NCBI RefSeq assembly: GCF_024505055.1
Contig: NZ_JANIBL010000018.1
Span: 1 to 64,000, forward strand
Source: Methylomonas rosea
Lineage (GTDB): Bacteria > Pseudomonadota > Gammaproteobacteria > Methylococcales > Methylomonadaceae
Direction of reading: 5' to 3'
Length of the DNA stretch: 64,000 nt
Within the stretch, counting starts at the first letter, position 1. The number at the start of each line of letters is the position of its first letter. The notes under the pieces were generated by a model. The model was not told the origin of the DNA. It did not search any database and saw only the letters and a list, made by a program, of their open reading frames with translations. This document shows, one piece after another, positions 9,605 through 17,220 of the stretch. Position numbers and translations under genes: made by a program.

Positions 9605-10225
9605 TCAGTCCACCCGATAACCTTCCTCCATCAACACACGTTTGACGACCGGACGGGACAGCATCAAGCGATAGTGTTTCAAGCAGTTTTCCGGCAGCGT
9701 AACGCCGGTTTTATCCGCCCAAAACTCCACGTAAAACAAAGCGGCATCGGCGATACTGAATGCGCCCAACGCATAGCCTTCGGCAGGTATCTGCTCATTC
9801 AAGATTGCAAAAGCTTTATCGACTATATCCAATCCTTGCGCCTTGACCGCGTCGTGATCGGCAGGATTAGGCGTAAATTTCTCCGTGGTAAAAATTCTAG
9901 CAAAGCCCTGACCATGTAGCGTGCCGACCGCATAGTCCATCAGCTCGATAGCTTTCGCATCGCCATCCGCATCGCCCGGCAATAGTTTGGCTTTGGGGTA
10001 GGTGCGTGCCAGCCAGTAAGCGATGGCTTGAAATTCGGTCAAGGCGGTACCGTCGTTACGGACCAAGGTGGGAATGGTGGCTTTGGGGTTCAGTACCAGA
10101 TATTCGGCTTGATGCTGATCGCCGGCCATTAAATTGATCAGGTGGGCTTCGAAAACCAGATCCAGCTCCTCCAGTAAAATATGGATGCCGGTGGTGCAGG
10201 AGCCAGGTGTTAAGTACAGTTTCAT
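9605..10225 (-). CDS. Glutathione S-transferase
   Basis: 206-residue soluble GST of the bacterial (beta-like) type, conjugating glutathione to electrophiles in the cytoplasm. The thioredoxin-fold N-terminal half starts MKLYLTPGSCTTGIHILLEE, with the conserved cis-Pro in NPKATIPTLV and the glutathione-contacting TEFQAIAYWLA (E-x, S/Q position). The helical C-terminal domain carries FSIADAALFYVEFWA with the buried structural Asp. A GGATAA sequence lies about 8 bases before the ATG. The 28-base gap to the upstream unknown gene suggests one transcript. Confidence 0.88.
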   Translation of the reverse strand: MKLYLTPGSCTTGIHILLEELDLVFEAHLINLMAGDQHQAEYLVLNPKATIPTLVRNDGTALTEFQAIAYWLARTYPKAKLLPGDADGDAKAIELMDYAVGTLHGQGFARIFTTEKFTPNPADHDAVKAQGLDIVDKAFAILNEQIPAEGYALGAFSIADAALFYVEFWADKTGVTLPENCLKHYRLMLSRPVVKRVLMEEGYRVD

Positions 10226-10253
10226 AAATTATCCTGTCAAAAAGCTATCCGCC

Positions 10254-10715
10254 TTAGCGGCATTTCAGAAAGTAAGCATTAAGGTCCAGCGCAAAGTTCC
10301 GCCACAGCAAGGCGATATCGCTGCGCACGGCGCTGAGGTAAACCTGGTCGGGTTTATGTTCATCGGGGAAATTGGATAAGGCGCAGGAAGTGCGGTGTTT
10401 ATCCACTACGATCAACAGAAATTCATCGATGAATCCATCGAATACCGCCAGTACTGATTTGGTAATATCCGCCAGGCCCTGATTGACAGTGCCGCCGGCG
10501 TGGTCAAACGGCAAGGTCTTCAATTGAGTCAGGGCGTCTTGATAGGTTTTTTCCAAGACGATCAATATATTGCGTTGAAAACAACCGTCCCATTGTTGAT
10601 GCGATAGGTCATGGGCCAATAACTGATCGTATTGCTTCTTCATATGGGCTTTCTGTGCGGTGATGAATCGGCTAAATTCGCCGATGCTGTGCGCGTTAAG
10701 CGTTTGATTGTTCAT
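10254..10715 (-). CDS. Hypothetical protein, 153 aa
   Basis: I do not recognise this protein. It is soluble, probably largely helical, with no signal peptide or membrane segment. It contains paired aromatic and charged helices (FSRFITAQKAHMKKQYDQLL) and two cysteines, one in TSCAL and one at the extreme C-terminus (LKCR). AAAGGAC precedes the ATG at a good spacing. It sits 15 bases downstream of the amine oxidase gene and 28 bases upstream of the GST gene on the same strand, so it is probably part of a four-gene unit of unknown role. Confidence 0.6.
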   Translation of the reverse strand: MNNQTLNAHSIGEFSRFITAQKAHMKKQYDQLLAHDLSHQQWDGCFQRNILIVLEKTYQDALTQLKTLPFDHAGGTVNQGLADITKSVLAVFDGFIDEFLLIVVDKHRTSCALSNFPDEHKPDQVYLSAVRSDIALLWRNFALDLNAYFLKCR

Positions 10716-10730
10716 GTCAAAGTCCTTTAG

Positions 10731-11822
10731 TTAGAGTGTTAATGCGCTAAAAACCCGGTCGCTGGCTTCCAATGCGCCTTCCAAATAGCCGCCGGATCGG
10801 CTGGCTGTTTCTGTTCCACAGAAGTACAGTTTGTCCTGCCAATGATCCAATTGCAGAGCGCGGTGACCATAGACGGGATGTTCGAACACCGGGATGCGAT
10901 CTGCAGCAGTCGCGGTAAAGGGTTCCCGGCTCCAATCCTGAATCACCACACTTAACGGATTGGCTGCAGCAGGACCGAATAGACCGACCATTTGCCGAAC
11001 GATCAGTGCCGGCAAGTTCTCTTGGTACTGTTCGCGAATCTGGGCTGGCAGGCCAAAGAAACCAAACAGGGCAGAGGTACCCGCATCGTCGGAGCAGGCG
11101 TCATAGACTTCAGCCAACACTGCACTGGGATAGGGTGAAATGGCGTTGCCGGAATAGCCTTGTTGGCGCCAGAAAGCTTGTTCATAAACCAGAACCGCCT
11201 TGGCGTGTCCGGCCATCCAGGTGGGCGTTTCCTGCATTAGCGAGAGCAAGCCGGGCGCTAGCGCGGGTTCGAAGCTAATGCTGTTAGCCAGCAGTCGTGG
11301 CGGTGCGGCTAGCACAACTTGCCGCGCTTGATGGGTAATAATGGCGCTATCGGTTGCGAATATTAAGTCGACATGGCGGCCTTGGTCGCTAAGTGTCATT
11401 AAACGGTGTCCAAGCTGCAAAACGCGCTCAGGTATACCTTGCAATAGACCATTGATTAACTGCTGGCAACCGCCGGCAATGCGTCTGGCATCCGCATGAG
11501 TCTGGGTATCGATATAAGTCGCGGGCAAGGCCTCGGCTTGCACTTGATATAGGCTTTGGCCGCGGTCCCACTGTGGAAATAGCGTTAATCCCAGACGCTC
11601 GGCTAATGCTGAAATGCGCTGTTGATCAGCAGGCCACAACCAAGTGGGGCCCAGGTCTGCGGTAAAGTCTTGCGTAGGACCGGCTGCGGATAGAATTCTG
11701 CCGCCGCAGCGTTCGCGTGCTTCAAACACGCCGATGTTGGGTTTGTGTGGAAGCAGTTTTTCAGCCAAGGACAAACCGGATAGGCCGGCGCCAATAATCG
11801 CCACGTCCAGCATGGGCATCAT
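10731..11822 (-). CDS. FAD-dependent amine oxidase / NAD(P)-binding flavoprotein
   Basis: 363-residue flavin monoamine oxidase-like protein. The dinucleotide-binding VAIIGAGLSGLSLAEKL followed by the acidic VFEARERCGGRIL is the FAD-binding signature of this family, and the C-terminus has the second FAD block (SGGYLEGALEASDRV). I chose the ATG at 11822 because it overlaps the upstream stop (ATGA) and begins right before the FAD strand; the frame runs 14 codons further to 11864. No signal peptide is visible, so it is cytoplasmic. The substrate is unknown and may relate to the exported protein encoded upstream. Confidence 0.78.
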   Translation of the reverse strand: MMPMLDVAIIGAGLSGLSLAEKLLPHKPNIGVFEARERCGGRILSAAGPTQDFTADLGPTWLWPADQQRISALAERLGLTLFPQWDRGQSLYQVQAEALPATYIDTQTHADARRIAGGCQQLINGLLQGIPERVLQLGHRLMTLSDQGRHVDLIFATDSAIITHQARQVVLAAPPRLLANSISFEPALAPGLLSLMQETPTWMAGHAKAVLVYEQAFWRQQGYSGNAISPYPSAVLAEVYDACSDDAGTSALFGFFGLPAQIREQYQENLPALIVRQMVGLFGPAAANPLSVVIQDWSREPFTATAADRIPVFEHPVYGHRALQLDHWQDKLYFCGTETASRSGGYLEGALEASDRVFSALTL

Positions 11823-12817
11823 GCCGTCTGTGTCGTTTGGCATAGTAAGGCGTTGCTCTGCCATAGGGGTAATTTCGGCGCTTCGGTCGATGCGCTGGGC
11901 ATGATCAGTTTCTTACGGAAAATATCCCACACGCCGTCATAGCGTTGCTGCACCCGAATACTCCAACCCCAGACGATAGGTAAATGCACCGGCACCCAAA
12001 TATAAAGATCCGGTCGGTCCGGTCCAGCATTTTGCATGAAATACACCGTATACTTTTCCAAAACGCTAATCGATGCGACGGCGTTACCGTTAATTTGCGA
12101 TGGAATAGCTTGCGTCACGGCTTGGCTGAACAGCAGTTTTTGCTGTTGGCCTTGCTGTTGAAACCGGCCAAGCGGCATGACCGGCAAATGGCTTTCTGTG
12201 CCGGACAGATACAAAACCGGGCCGCCGTTTTCAGTCTCGGTATCCAGTAATGTCATGGTCTCGCCGTCGGCAAAGTGCACCGTTCTGGTTGACTCTACCA
12301 ACTGTAAGATACCGAGTTGACTGCAAAAACCGGCGGTGTCCCATTCCAGTTCGAAACGGGGCGCAATACTTAGCGTTGGCGTATCGTCTAGCAAGCTTAC
12401 TTCCAGTGCGGCCATGCTGGCGTCAAGCAAGGTCAAACGATTCTGATCGGGCTGTTGCGGGTGAGCGTTGGTAATGGGTAAGCAGTTTTTGAGCGGTGGG
12501 TTCAGTAAATCGCTGTTCCACACGAATGCTTGTGTTGGCGTCTGTTTAGTATCCACAGCTATTGTCATAGCCTGTTCGATGCTTAACTGGTAGTCGCCGA
12601 GCAAACCGTTTTGCAGATCATGCTCCAAATAGCCAAGCCGATTATCAGCCAATTTTTGTGCGTCGATGCTGTAGCGATGGCCGGCTTGTATCACTGGAAT
12701 GCTCGGTTTGGACGGCGCGGGCGTCGGGCGGGGCAGTGGAAAAATGTGTTCCATGGTTGGGCTGCTTATGGCGAATGCCATCAGGCATTCAAGAATGAGG
12801 CCAATTGACCAAATCAC
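11819..12817 (-). CDS. Hypothetical protein with N-terminal hydrophobic segment
   Basis: 332-residue protein that I cannot assign. It starts at a GTG (12817), with an ATG at 12781 as alternative, and has an N-terminal hydrophobic segment (residues 1-17) then a Pro-rich linker, suggesting export or anchoring. The rest is rich in beta-type segments with no repeats. The reading frame is well used over 1 kb, and the stop overlaps the amine oxidase start (ATGA), so it is a real gene coupled to the flavoprotein. It could be a partner or substrate-binding protein, but nothing in the sequence shows it. Confidence 0.6.
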   Translation of the reverse strand: MIWSIGLILECLMAFAISSPTMEHIFPLPRPTPAPSKPSIPVIQAGHRYSIDAQKLADNRLGYLEHDLQNGLLGDYQLSIEQAMTIAVDTKQTPTQAFVWNSDLLNPPLKNCLPITNAHPQQPDQNRLTLLDASMAALEVSLLDDTPTLSIAPRFELEWDTAGFCSQLGILQLVESTRTVHFADGETMTLLDTETENGGPVLYLSGTESHLPVMPLGRFQQQGQQQKLLFSQAVTQAIPSQINGNAVASISVLEKYTVYFMQNAGPDRPDLYIWVPVHLPIVWGWSIRVQQRYDGVWDIFRKKLIMPSASTEAPKLPLWQSNALLCQTTQTA

Positions 12818-13021
12818 CGAATGACAGCGAAGGTCATTGATTGATTTGGATTACTGCTTCAAATCAACTTGCCAAACGATGTCGCAGATCCGACAAATCC
12901 GGCGATCTTGTCACGACAACGCTCTAGCCCTGGATTTTTGCCGGCGTTATCGTGCGTGCTTGCCATCCACGAAGAAGGCTTCTACAGTTTCACGGTATCT
13001 TCATAATTTTTTTGGAAAATC

Positions 13022-13420
13022 ATGCGAAATTTATTGATAACGATGCTTTTGCTGTTCCCAACCCTAGCGGCCGCCCAAAATGATGCGTTTAAAAATATGG
13101 ACAAAGCGCAAATGCAGCAGATGATGCAGCAAATGAAAACCATGCAAAATTGCGTGAAGAACATAGACAAGGCCGAGATACAGGCTTTTCAAGCACAGGC
13201 AAAACAAATGAGTGCCGAAGTTAAGAGTTTATGCGCGGCGGGAAAACGCGATGAAGCCATGGCGAGAGCTATGGAGTTTGGTAAGGATGTGTCGGCCAAC
13301 AAAGCCATGCAACAAATGAAACAATGCGGCGAGGGAATAACGGAAGTCATGCCTTTATTGTCTGATGTTACTCAGGGCCAAAATCAGCCCGGTTCGCCTC
13401 GGCATGTTTGCGATCACTAA
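13022..13420 (+). CDS. Small secreted Met/Gln-rich protein
   Basis: 132 residues. A classical signal peptide (RNLLITMLLLFPTLAAA, cleavage near AAA-Q) is followed by a helical region rich in Met and Gln (QMQQMMQQMKTMQNC). Three cysteines before the tail (QNC, SLC, KQC) are spaced as in small periplasmic helical proteins that make disulfides; a fourth lies near the C-terminus. No family recognised. A GGAAA precedes the ATG. Function unknown; the Met-rich helix could bind metal, but this is a guess. Confidence 0.65.
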   Translation: MRNLLITMLLLFPTLAAAQNDAFKNMDKAQMQQMMQQMKTMQNCVKNIDKAEIQAFQAQAKQMSAEVKSLCAAGKRDEAMARAMEFGKDVSANKAMQQMKQCGEGITEVMPLLSDVTQGQNQPGSPRHVCDH

Positions 13421-13528
13421 GTTTTAATGCACCAATTTGGTTAGTTTTTTCTCGGTAAAATTTTACGGTTATTTGCGTCAAACCCGCGCCAGCCCTGATA
13501 TAATCAAATTTTTGCGTTGGGGGGTTTT

Positions 13529-13786
13529 ATGGCTGTTGATCTGGTAGAGTTGAAAGCAGTATTGGCGCGGATGGAAGCTGCTTTGAGTAGCATCACCGAA
13601 ATGGATTCTGAAGTGCTGGAATTCATCGATGCTAATTACTCGGATTTGTTGAACGATCAAAAGATGGTTCAGGTGTTTAAAAGTGTCGGTGATGCCGAGG
13701 ATGAGTTGCAAAGACAGTTAAACTTCTTACGTATTCGCATAACCGCCGGTATCCCGGAGTTTAAAGAGGTTTGTGACGCGGCGTAA
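13529..13786 (+). CDS. Small helical protein, 85 aa, unknown
   Basis: 85 residues from the ATG at 13529, which follows a run of six G at a good distance; an in-frame TTG four codons upstream is less likely. The protein is acidic and heptad-like (VELKAVLARMEAALSSI, DAEDELQRQLNFLRIRI), probably a short coiled coil, with one cysteine near the end. No family recognised. It stands alone between two small secreted-protein genes. Confidence 0.6.
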   Translation: MAVDLVELKAVLARMEAALSSITEMDSEVLEFIDANYSDLLNDQKMVQVFKSVGDAEDELQRQLNFLRIRITAGIPEFKEVCDAA

Positions 13787-13825
13787 GCGTACTTCAGCCG
13801 TTATGATTAGTTAATCGATGTAAAC

Positions 13826-13880
13826 AGGGGGCGATGGGTATTTTGCTTTAGTTGTCCGCAAAATTGACGTCGCTCCCCCT
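13826..13880. repeat. Long two-part stem-loop after the 85-aa gene
   Basis: An outer arm AGGGGGCGA (13826-13834) faces TCGCTCCCCCT (13870-13880), with one bulged position, and an inner perfect 7-bp stem ATTTTGC/GCAAAAT (13840-13846 and 13858-13864) lies inside it. It begins 40 bases after the stop of the small helical gene. It lacks a proper T-tract; terminator, small RNA or dispersed palindrome are all possible. Confidence 0.45.
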
Positions 13881-14169
13881 TTCAGATAGTCCATCCCAAG
13901 TTCAGCAGTACTCCAGTTCATAATCTGTTCATTAAATAACGGGCATTCGCCCCTTATCGTCGCTTTTCGCTTGCTACCTGGTATCTTAACGCTCTGGCGT
14001 TGAACCGCGAGTCTGCCCGGGATTTGGGTGAATCAACAGCACGCCACAGCGGGCATGCAGCCTAAGCAAGACCCTTTCTGACCGCCTGCCGGTTCCGACT
14101 AATTGTTCATTTCAGCCGGCATCGCGTAAAATCGCCAGCCATTATTACGCCCCCATTGGAGAGCAAATC
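13881..14169. other. Intergenic stretch without recognisable gene
   Basis: Together with the stem-loop just before it, this is a gap of about 380 bases. A short hairpin (GGGC/GCCC) lies near 13940 and the sequence is fairly GC-rich, but I could not match 6S RNA, SRP RNA, RNase P RNA or tmRNA. The last bases hold the ribosome-binding site of the next gene. Confidence 0.4.
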
Positions 14170-14556
14170 ATGAAATACCGTTTAATTGTCGCGCTGATGA
14201 TGATCACAGGTTTAGCCTGTGCGGAAGAAGCCAAGGAAGAATGGAACGAAACCACATTAAAAGATGAGACTATCCAGAAAATTCAGCAAGCTCAGTACAC
14301 GTACAAAAAATGTGTAGTGGATACTATGCAAAAACCCGAGTTTGCGAAAATGGAAAGTCGCAATGCCACCGATGTGATAATCAAATCTTGCGAGCCGACC
14401 TTGGCCGAAATACGTAAAGTTTATACGGACGCCGAAGTGCCGGGTGCTGTCGCTGACCGGCATTTGAAGAAAATGCGTATCCAGGTAACGCGCAATCTGC
14501 TACAGGAATTAATGTATGCAGAAGCCGCGAAGAAAGCCGGTATGCCAGGCAACTGA
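14170..14556 (+). CDS. Small secreted protein, 128 aa, unknown
   Basis: 128 residues with a signal peptide (KYRLIVALMMITGLACA), where the A-C-A could also be read as a weak lipobox. The mature part is Lys/Glu-rich and helical, with two cysteines about 40 residues apart (YKKC and IKSC) likely to form a disulfide. GGAGAG sits at the proper distance before the ATG. No family recognised. Separate transcription from the next gene is likely because of an imperfect hairpin in the gap at about 14585-14634. Confidence 0.65.
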   Translation: MKYRLIVALMMITGLACAEEAKEEWNETTLKDETIQKIQQAQYTYKKCVVDTMQKPEFAKMESRNATDVIIKSCEPTLAEIRKVYTDAEVPGAVADRHLKKMRIQVTRNLLQELMYAEAAKKAGMPGN

Positions 14557-14584
14557 TCTTCTTCTTGATATTGTGTCCAATCGA

Positions 14585-14634
14585 ATTGTCGTAAAAACTT
14601 AACACCTCGCTGGTTTTACCCTTTTGCGACAACT
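14585..14634. terminator. Imperfect hairpin between the secreted-protein gene and the DUF2760 gene
   Basis: Arms TTGTCGTAAAA and TTTTGCGACAA pair over 11 bp with one G-U, enclosing a further GTAAAA/TTTTAC possibility. It lies about 30 bases after the stop at 14556. The T-rich distal arm would give a U-run in the transcript. Moderate terminator candidate. Confidence 0.4.
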
Positions 14635-14689
14635 CTGAACATTAGACCGTAAAGCCAATGTTTAAATTAACAACCATCACTCGATTTTC

Positions 14690-15334
14690 ATGAATACCTA
14701 CACTATCGATTTATCCTTGCGTCCGACCACCTTCGATTTGTGGCATGTGTGTTTGGCGGGCACCGCCGCGCTGTTGGCTTTGATCCTGATTGTGGTTTTA
14801 GTCTCGGTGCTGTTGGGCATGCGCCGCTGCAAATCGGCCGTGCCGACCGTCGCCCCTATCGTGCCGCAACCCGAAGTCAAAATCGTCGAAAAGATCGTCG
14901 AAGTGGAGAAAATTGTCCAGGCGCCGGCACCGGAACCAGTGATTTTGAAAGAAGCGACACCAGACGCGGCCTTGCAATTATTAAGTTTGCTGCAAAAGGA
15001 AGCCCGCTTTATCGACTTTATTAAAGAAGATGTCAGTGCCTTTTCCGATGCCGAAATCGGCGCGGCGGCGCGGGTGGTCCATCAGGGTTGCAGCAAGGCA
15101 GTCAGCGAGCACTTTACCTTGACACCAGTCAGCAACGATCCCGAAGGCAATCGGGTGACCTTAAACAAAGGCTTCGATGCCGCGTCATTCCGTTTGACCG
15201 GCAATATCGTCGGCGAAGCGCCGTTTACCGGCACTTTAGTGCACAAAGGCTGGCAAGTCACCGATCTGCGTTTACCCAAACTAACCGAGGGTCATAACGC
15301 CAAAATCGTCGCACCGGCCGAGGTGGAATTATGA
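14690..15334 (+). CDS. DUF2760 domain membrane protein, Hsp70 partner
   Basis: 214 residues: one strong transmembrane helix (about residues 23-45, AALLALILIVVLVSVLLG), a Pro/Glu/Val-rich linker of alternating charge (KIVEKIVEVEKIVQ, about 65-80), then a C-terminal domain (about 95-210) that I match from memory to DUF2760. Its stop overlaps the start of an Hsp70-family gene (ATGA). As I recall, this order is common in proteobacteria, and the pair probably forms a membrane-tethered chaperone system of unknown client. The soluble domain should face the cytoplasm to meet the Hsp70, but topology is not proven. Confidence 0.75.
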   Translation: MNTYTIDLSLRPTTFDLWHVCLAGTAALLALILIVVLVSVLLGMRRCKSAVPTVAPIVPQPEVKIVEKIVEVEKIVQAPAPEPVILKEATPDAALQLLSLLQKEARFIDFIKEDVSAFSDAEIGAAARVVHQGCSKAVSEHFTLTPVSNDPEGNRVTLNKGFDAASFRLTGNIVGEAPFTGTLVHKGWQVTDLRLPKLTEGHNAKIVAPAEVEL

Positions 15335-17166
15335 CCGCGCGTTATTCGGTCGGTATCGATTTAGGCACCACGCATTGCGTCTTGTCTTATGTCGATCTGG
15401 AAGTTGGCGACGACCAAGTAGCCCTGGATGTGTTGGCAATCCCGCAACTGACTGGTCCCGGCACGATAGAAGACAAGGCGCAGCTACCGTCATTTACTTA
15501 TCTGGCCCATTCGGCCGAGATCGCCGAAGGCGCAACCGCGTTGCCCTGGACCGGTAAACCCGAATACTTGGTCGGTGAAATTGCCCGCAATCTGGGCAGC
15601 AAAACCCCTATCAGGTTGGTGTCCAGCGCCAAGAGCTGGCTGTGCCATGCCGGCGTCGATTGCAAGCAAGCGATTTTGCCGGTGGAAGCGCCGGAAGATG
15701 TGGGGCGGATCTCGCCGTTTGCCGCGACCAAAGCCTATTTACAACATCTGCGCGACGCCTGGAATCACCGTTTCCCGGAACACAATTTACAAGATCAGGA
15801 CGTCACCATCACCGTGCCGGCTTCGTTCGATCCAGCCGCTCGCGAACTGACGGTCGAAGCAGCCCGCGCGGTGGGTTTAGGGCAGGCGGTATTGCTGGAA
15901 GAACCGCAAGCAGCGTTGTACAGTTGGATCGAAAACAGCGAAGGCGATTGGCGCAATCATGTGCAAATCGGCGATGTGATTTTGGTAGCCGACATCGGCG
16001 GCGGCACCACCGACTTGTCGCTGATTGCAGTCACCGAACAGGATGGCAATCTGCAATTGACCCGAGTGGCGGTCGGCGATCATATCCTGTTGGGCGGCGA
16101 TAATATGGATTTGGCCTTGGCTTATACCGTGAAAGCCAAACTGGAACAAGAGAGCGGTAAACGCCTGGAATCCTGGCAATTACAAGCCTTGACGCATGCC
16201 TGCCGGGAAGCGAAAGAGAAACTGTTCAACCAATCCGAGTTGGGTAGCATGCCTATAGTCGTGGCGAGCCGGGGATCGTCCCTGATCGGCGGCACTCTGC
16301 GCACCGAACTGACCCGTGACGAGTTGAACCGCGTCTTGGTCGAAGGCTTTTTACCGTGGATACCTATTGAAGAAAGACCGGTGGTCAGGCCGCGCAGCGG
16401 TTTGCGCACCGCCGGTTTACCTTATGCCCAAGATGCCGGCATCACCCGCCATTTGGCGGCATTTTTGTCGCGGCAAAAAGAAGCGACCGGCGAGTTATCA
16501 GATCATATCTTGCCGGAACACGCCAGCTTTCTGCATCCGACCGCCGTATTGTTCAACGGCGGGGTGTTAAAAGCCGGCTTGATGGCCGAGCGCTTGATGC
16601 AGATTCTCAATAACTGGTTGCAGGCCGAACAAGCCGCGCCGGCCAGACTATTGCAAGGCGCCGATCTGGACTTGGCGGTGGCACGCGGCGCGGCGTATTA
16701 CGGCTTTGTCCGGAAAGGCAAGGGCGTGCGCATCAAAGGCGGTACGGCAGCGGCTTATTACGTCGGCATCGAGAGTTCCATGCCTGCGGTGCCCGGTTTG
16801 CCTGCGGAAATCGAAGCCTTGTGTATCGCGCCGTTTGGCATGGAAGAGGGTAGCGAACAGGAGTTACCCAACGACGAGTTCGGTTTGATCATCGGCGAGC
16901 CGGTACGCTTTCGCTTTTTCGGTTCAAAAACCCGCCGCGACGATACGGTGGGCGTACGCTTGGACTATTGGCACGACGACGAGTTGGAAGAGCTGGACGA
17001 AATTGAGATTACCTTGCCGGAAGAAGGCCGGCATGCCGGCGACATCGTCCCGGTGCATTTGTCGGCGGCAGTGACCGAAGTGGGGACTCTGGAATTGAAA
17101 GCCGTTTCCAAACGCGATCAACTGCGCTGGAAAATCGAGTTCGATGTCAGAGCCGGCGAGACCTGA
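15331..17166 (+). CDS. Hsp70 family protein (DnaK-like ATPase)
   Basis: 611 residues, close to DnaK in length but divergent. The actin-fold ATPase is clear: phosphate 1 loop GIDLGTTHCVLSY (residues 8-20), phosphate 2 loop VADIGGGTTDLSL, then GGDNMDLAL, and the adenosine motif FNGGVLKAGL. The substrate-binding half is unlike DnaK: no EEVD-type tail, and an acidic ELEELDEIEI segment near the end. It overlaps the DUF2760 gene by 4 bases. In other genomes such pairs are, as I recall, followed by another Hsp70-like gene; here a terminator and a convergent OmpA gene follow instead. No DnaJ or GrpE is nearby. Confidence 0.87.
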   Translation: MTARYSVGIDLGTTHCVLSYVDLEVGDDQVALDVLAIPQLTGPGTIEDKAQLPSFTYLAHSAEIAEGATALPWTGKPEYLVGEIARNLGSKTPIRLVSSAKSWLCHAGVDCKQAILPVEAPEDVGRISPFAATKAYLQHLRDAWNHRFPEHNLQDQDVTITVPASFDPAARELTVEAARAVGLGQAVLLEEPQAALYSWIENSEGDWRNHVQIGDVILVADIGGGTTDLSLIAVTEQDGNLQLTRVAVGDHILLGGDNMDLALAYTVKAKLEQESGKRLESWQLQALTHACREAKEKLFNQSELGSMPIVVASRGSSLIGGTLRTELTRDELNRVLVEGFLPWIPIEERPVVRPRSGLRTAGLPYAQDAGITRHLAAFLSRQKEATGELSDHILPEHASFLHPTAVLFNGGVLKAGLMAERLMQILNNWLQAEQAAPARLLQGADLDLAVARGAAYYGFVRKGKGVRIKGGTAAAYYVGIESSMPAVPGLPAEIEALCIAPFGMEEGSEQELPNDEFGLIIGEPVRFRFFGSKTRRDDTVGVRLDYWHDDELEELDEIEITLPEEGRHAGDIVPVHLSAAVTEVGTLELKAVSKRDQLRWKIEFDVRAGET

Positions 17167-17177
17167 GTCGAGCTAGG

Positions 17178-17207
17178 CAGAGATTGAGCCATGCAGCTCA
17201 ATCTCTG
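17178..17207. terminator. Bidirectional terminator hairpin between hsp70 and ompA genes
   Basis: Perfect 12-bp inverted repeat CAGAGATTGAGC/GCTCAATCTCTG with a 6-base loop, 11 bases after the Hsp70 stop and 13 bases from the convergent OmpA-family stop. Its position between convergent genes supports a shared terminator, although the T-tract is short on both sides. Confidence 0.6.
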
Positions 17208-17220
17208 TTAAGACAACGTT

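Noticed and set aside
13881-14169. Possible structured RNA (6S, SRP, tmRNA or RNase P)
   Set aside because: None of the diagnostic conserved segments of these RNAs could be located.
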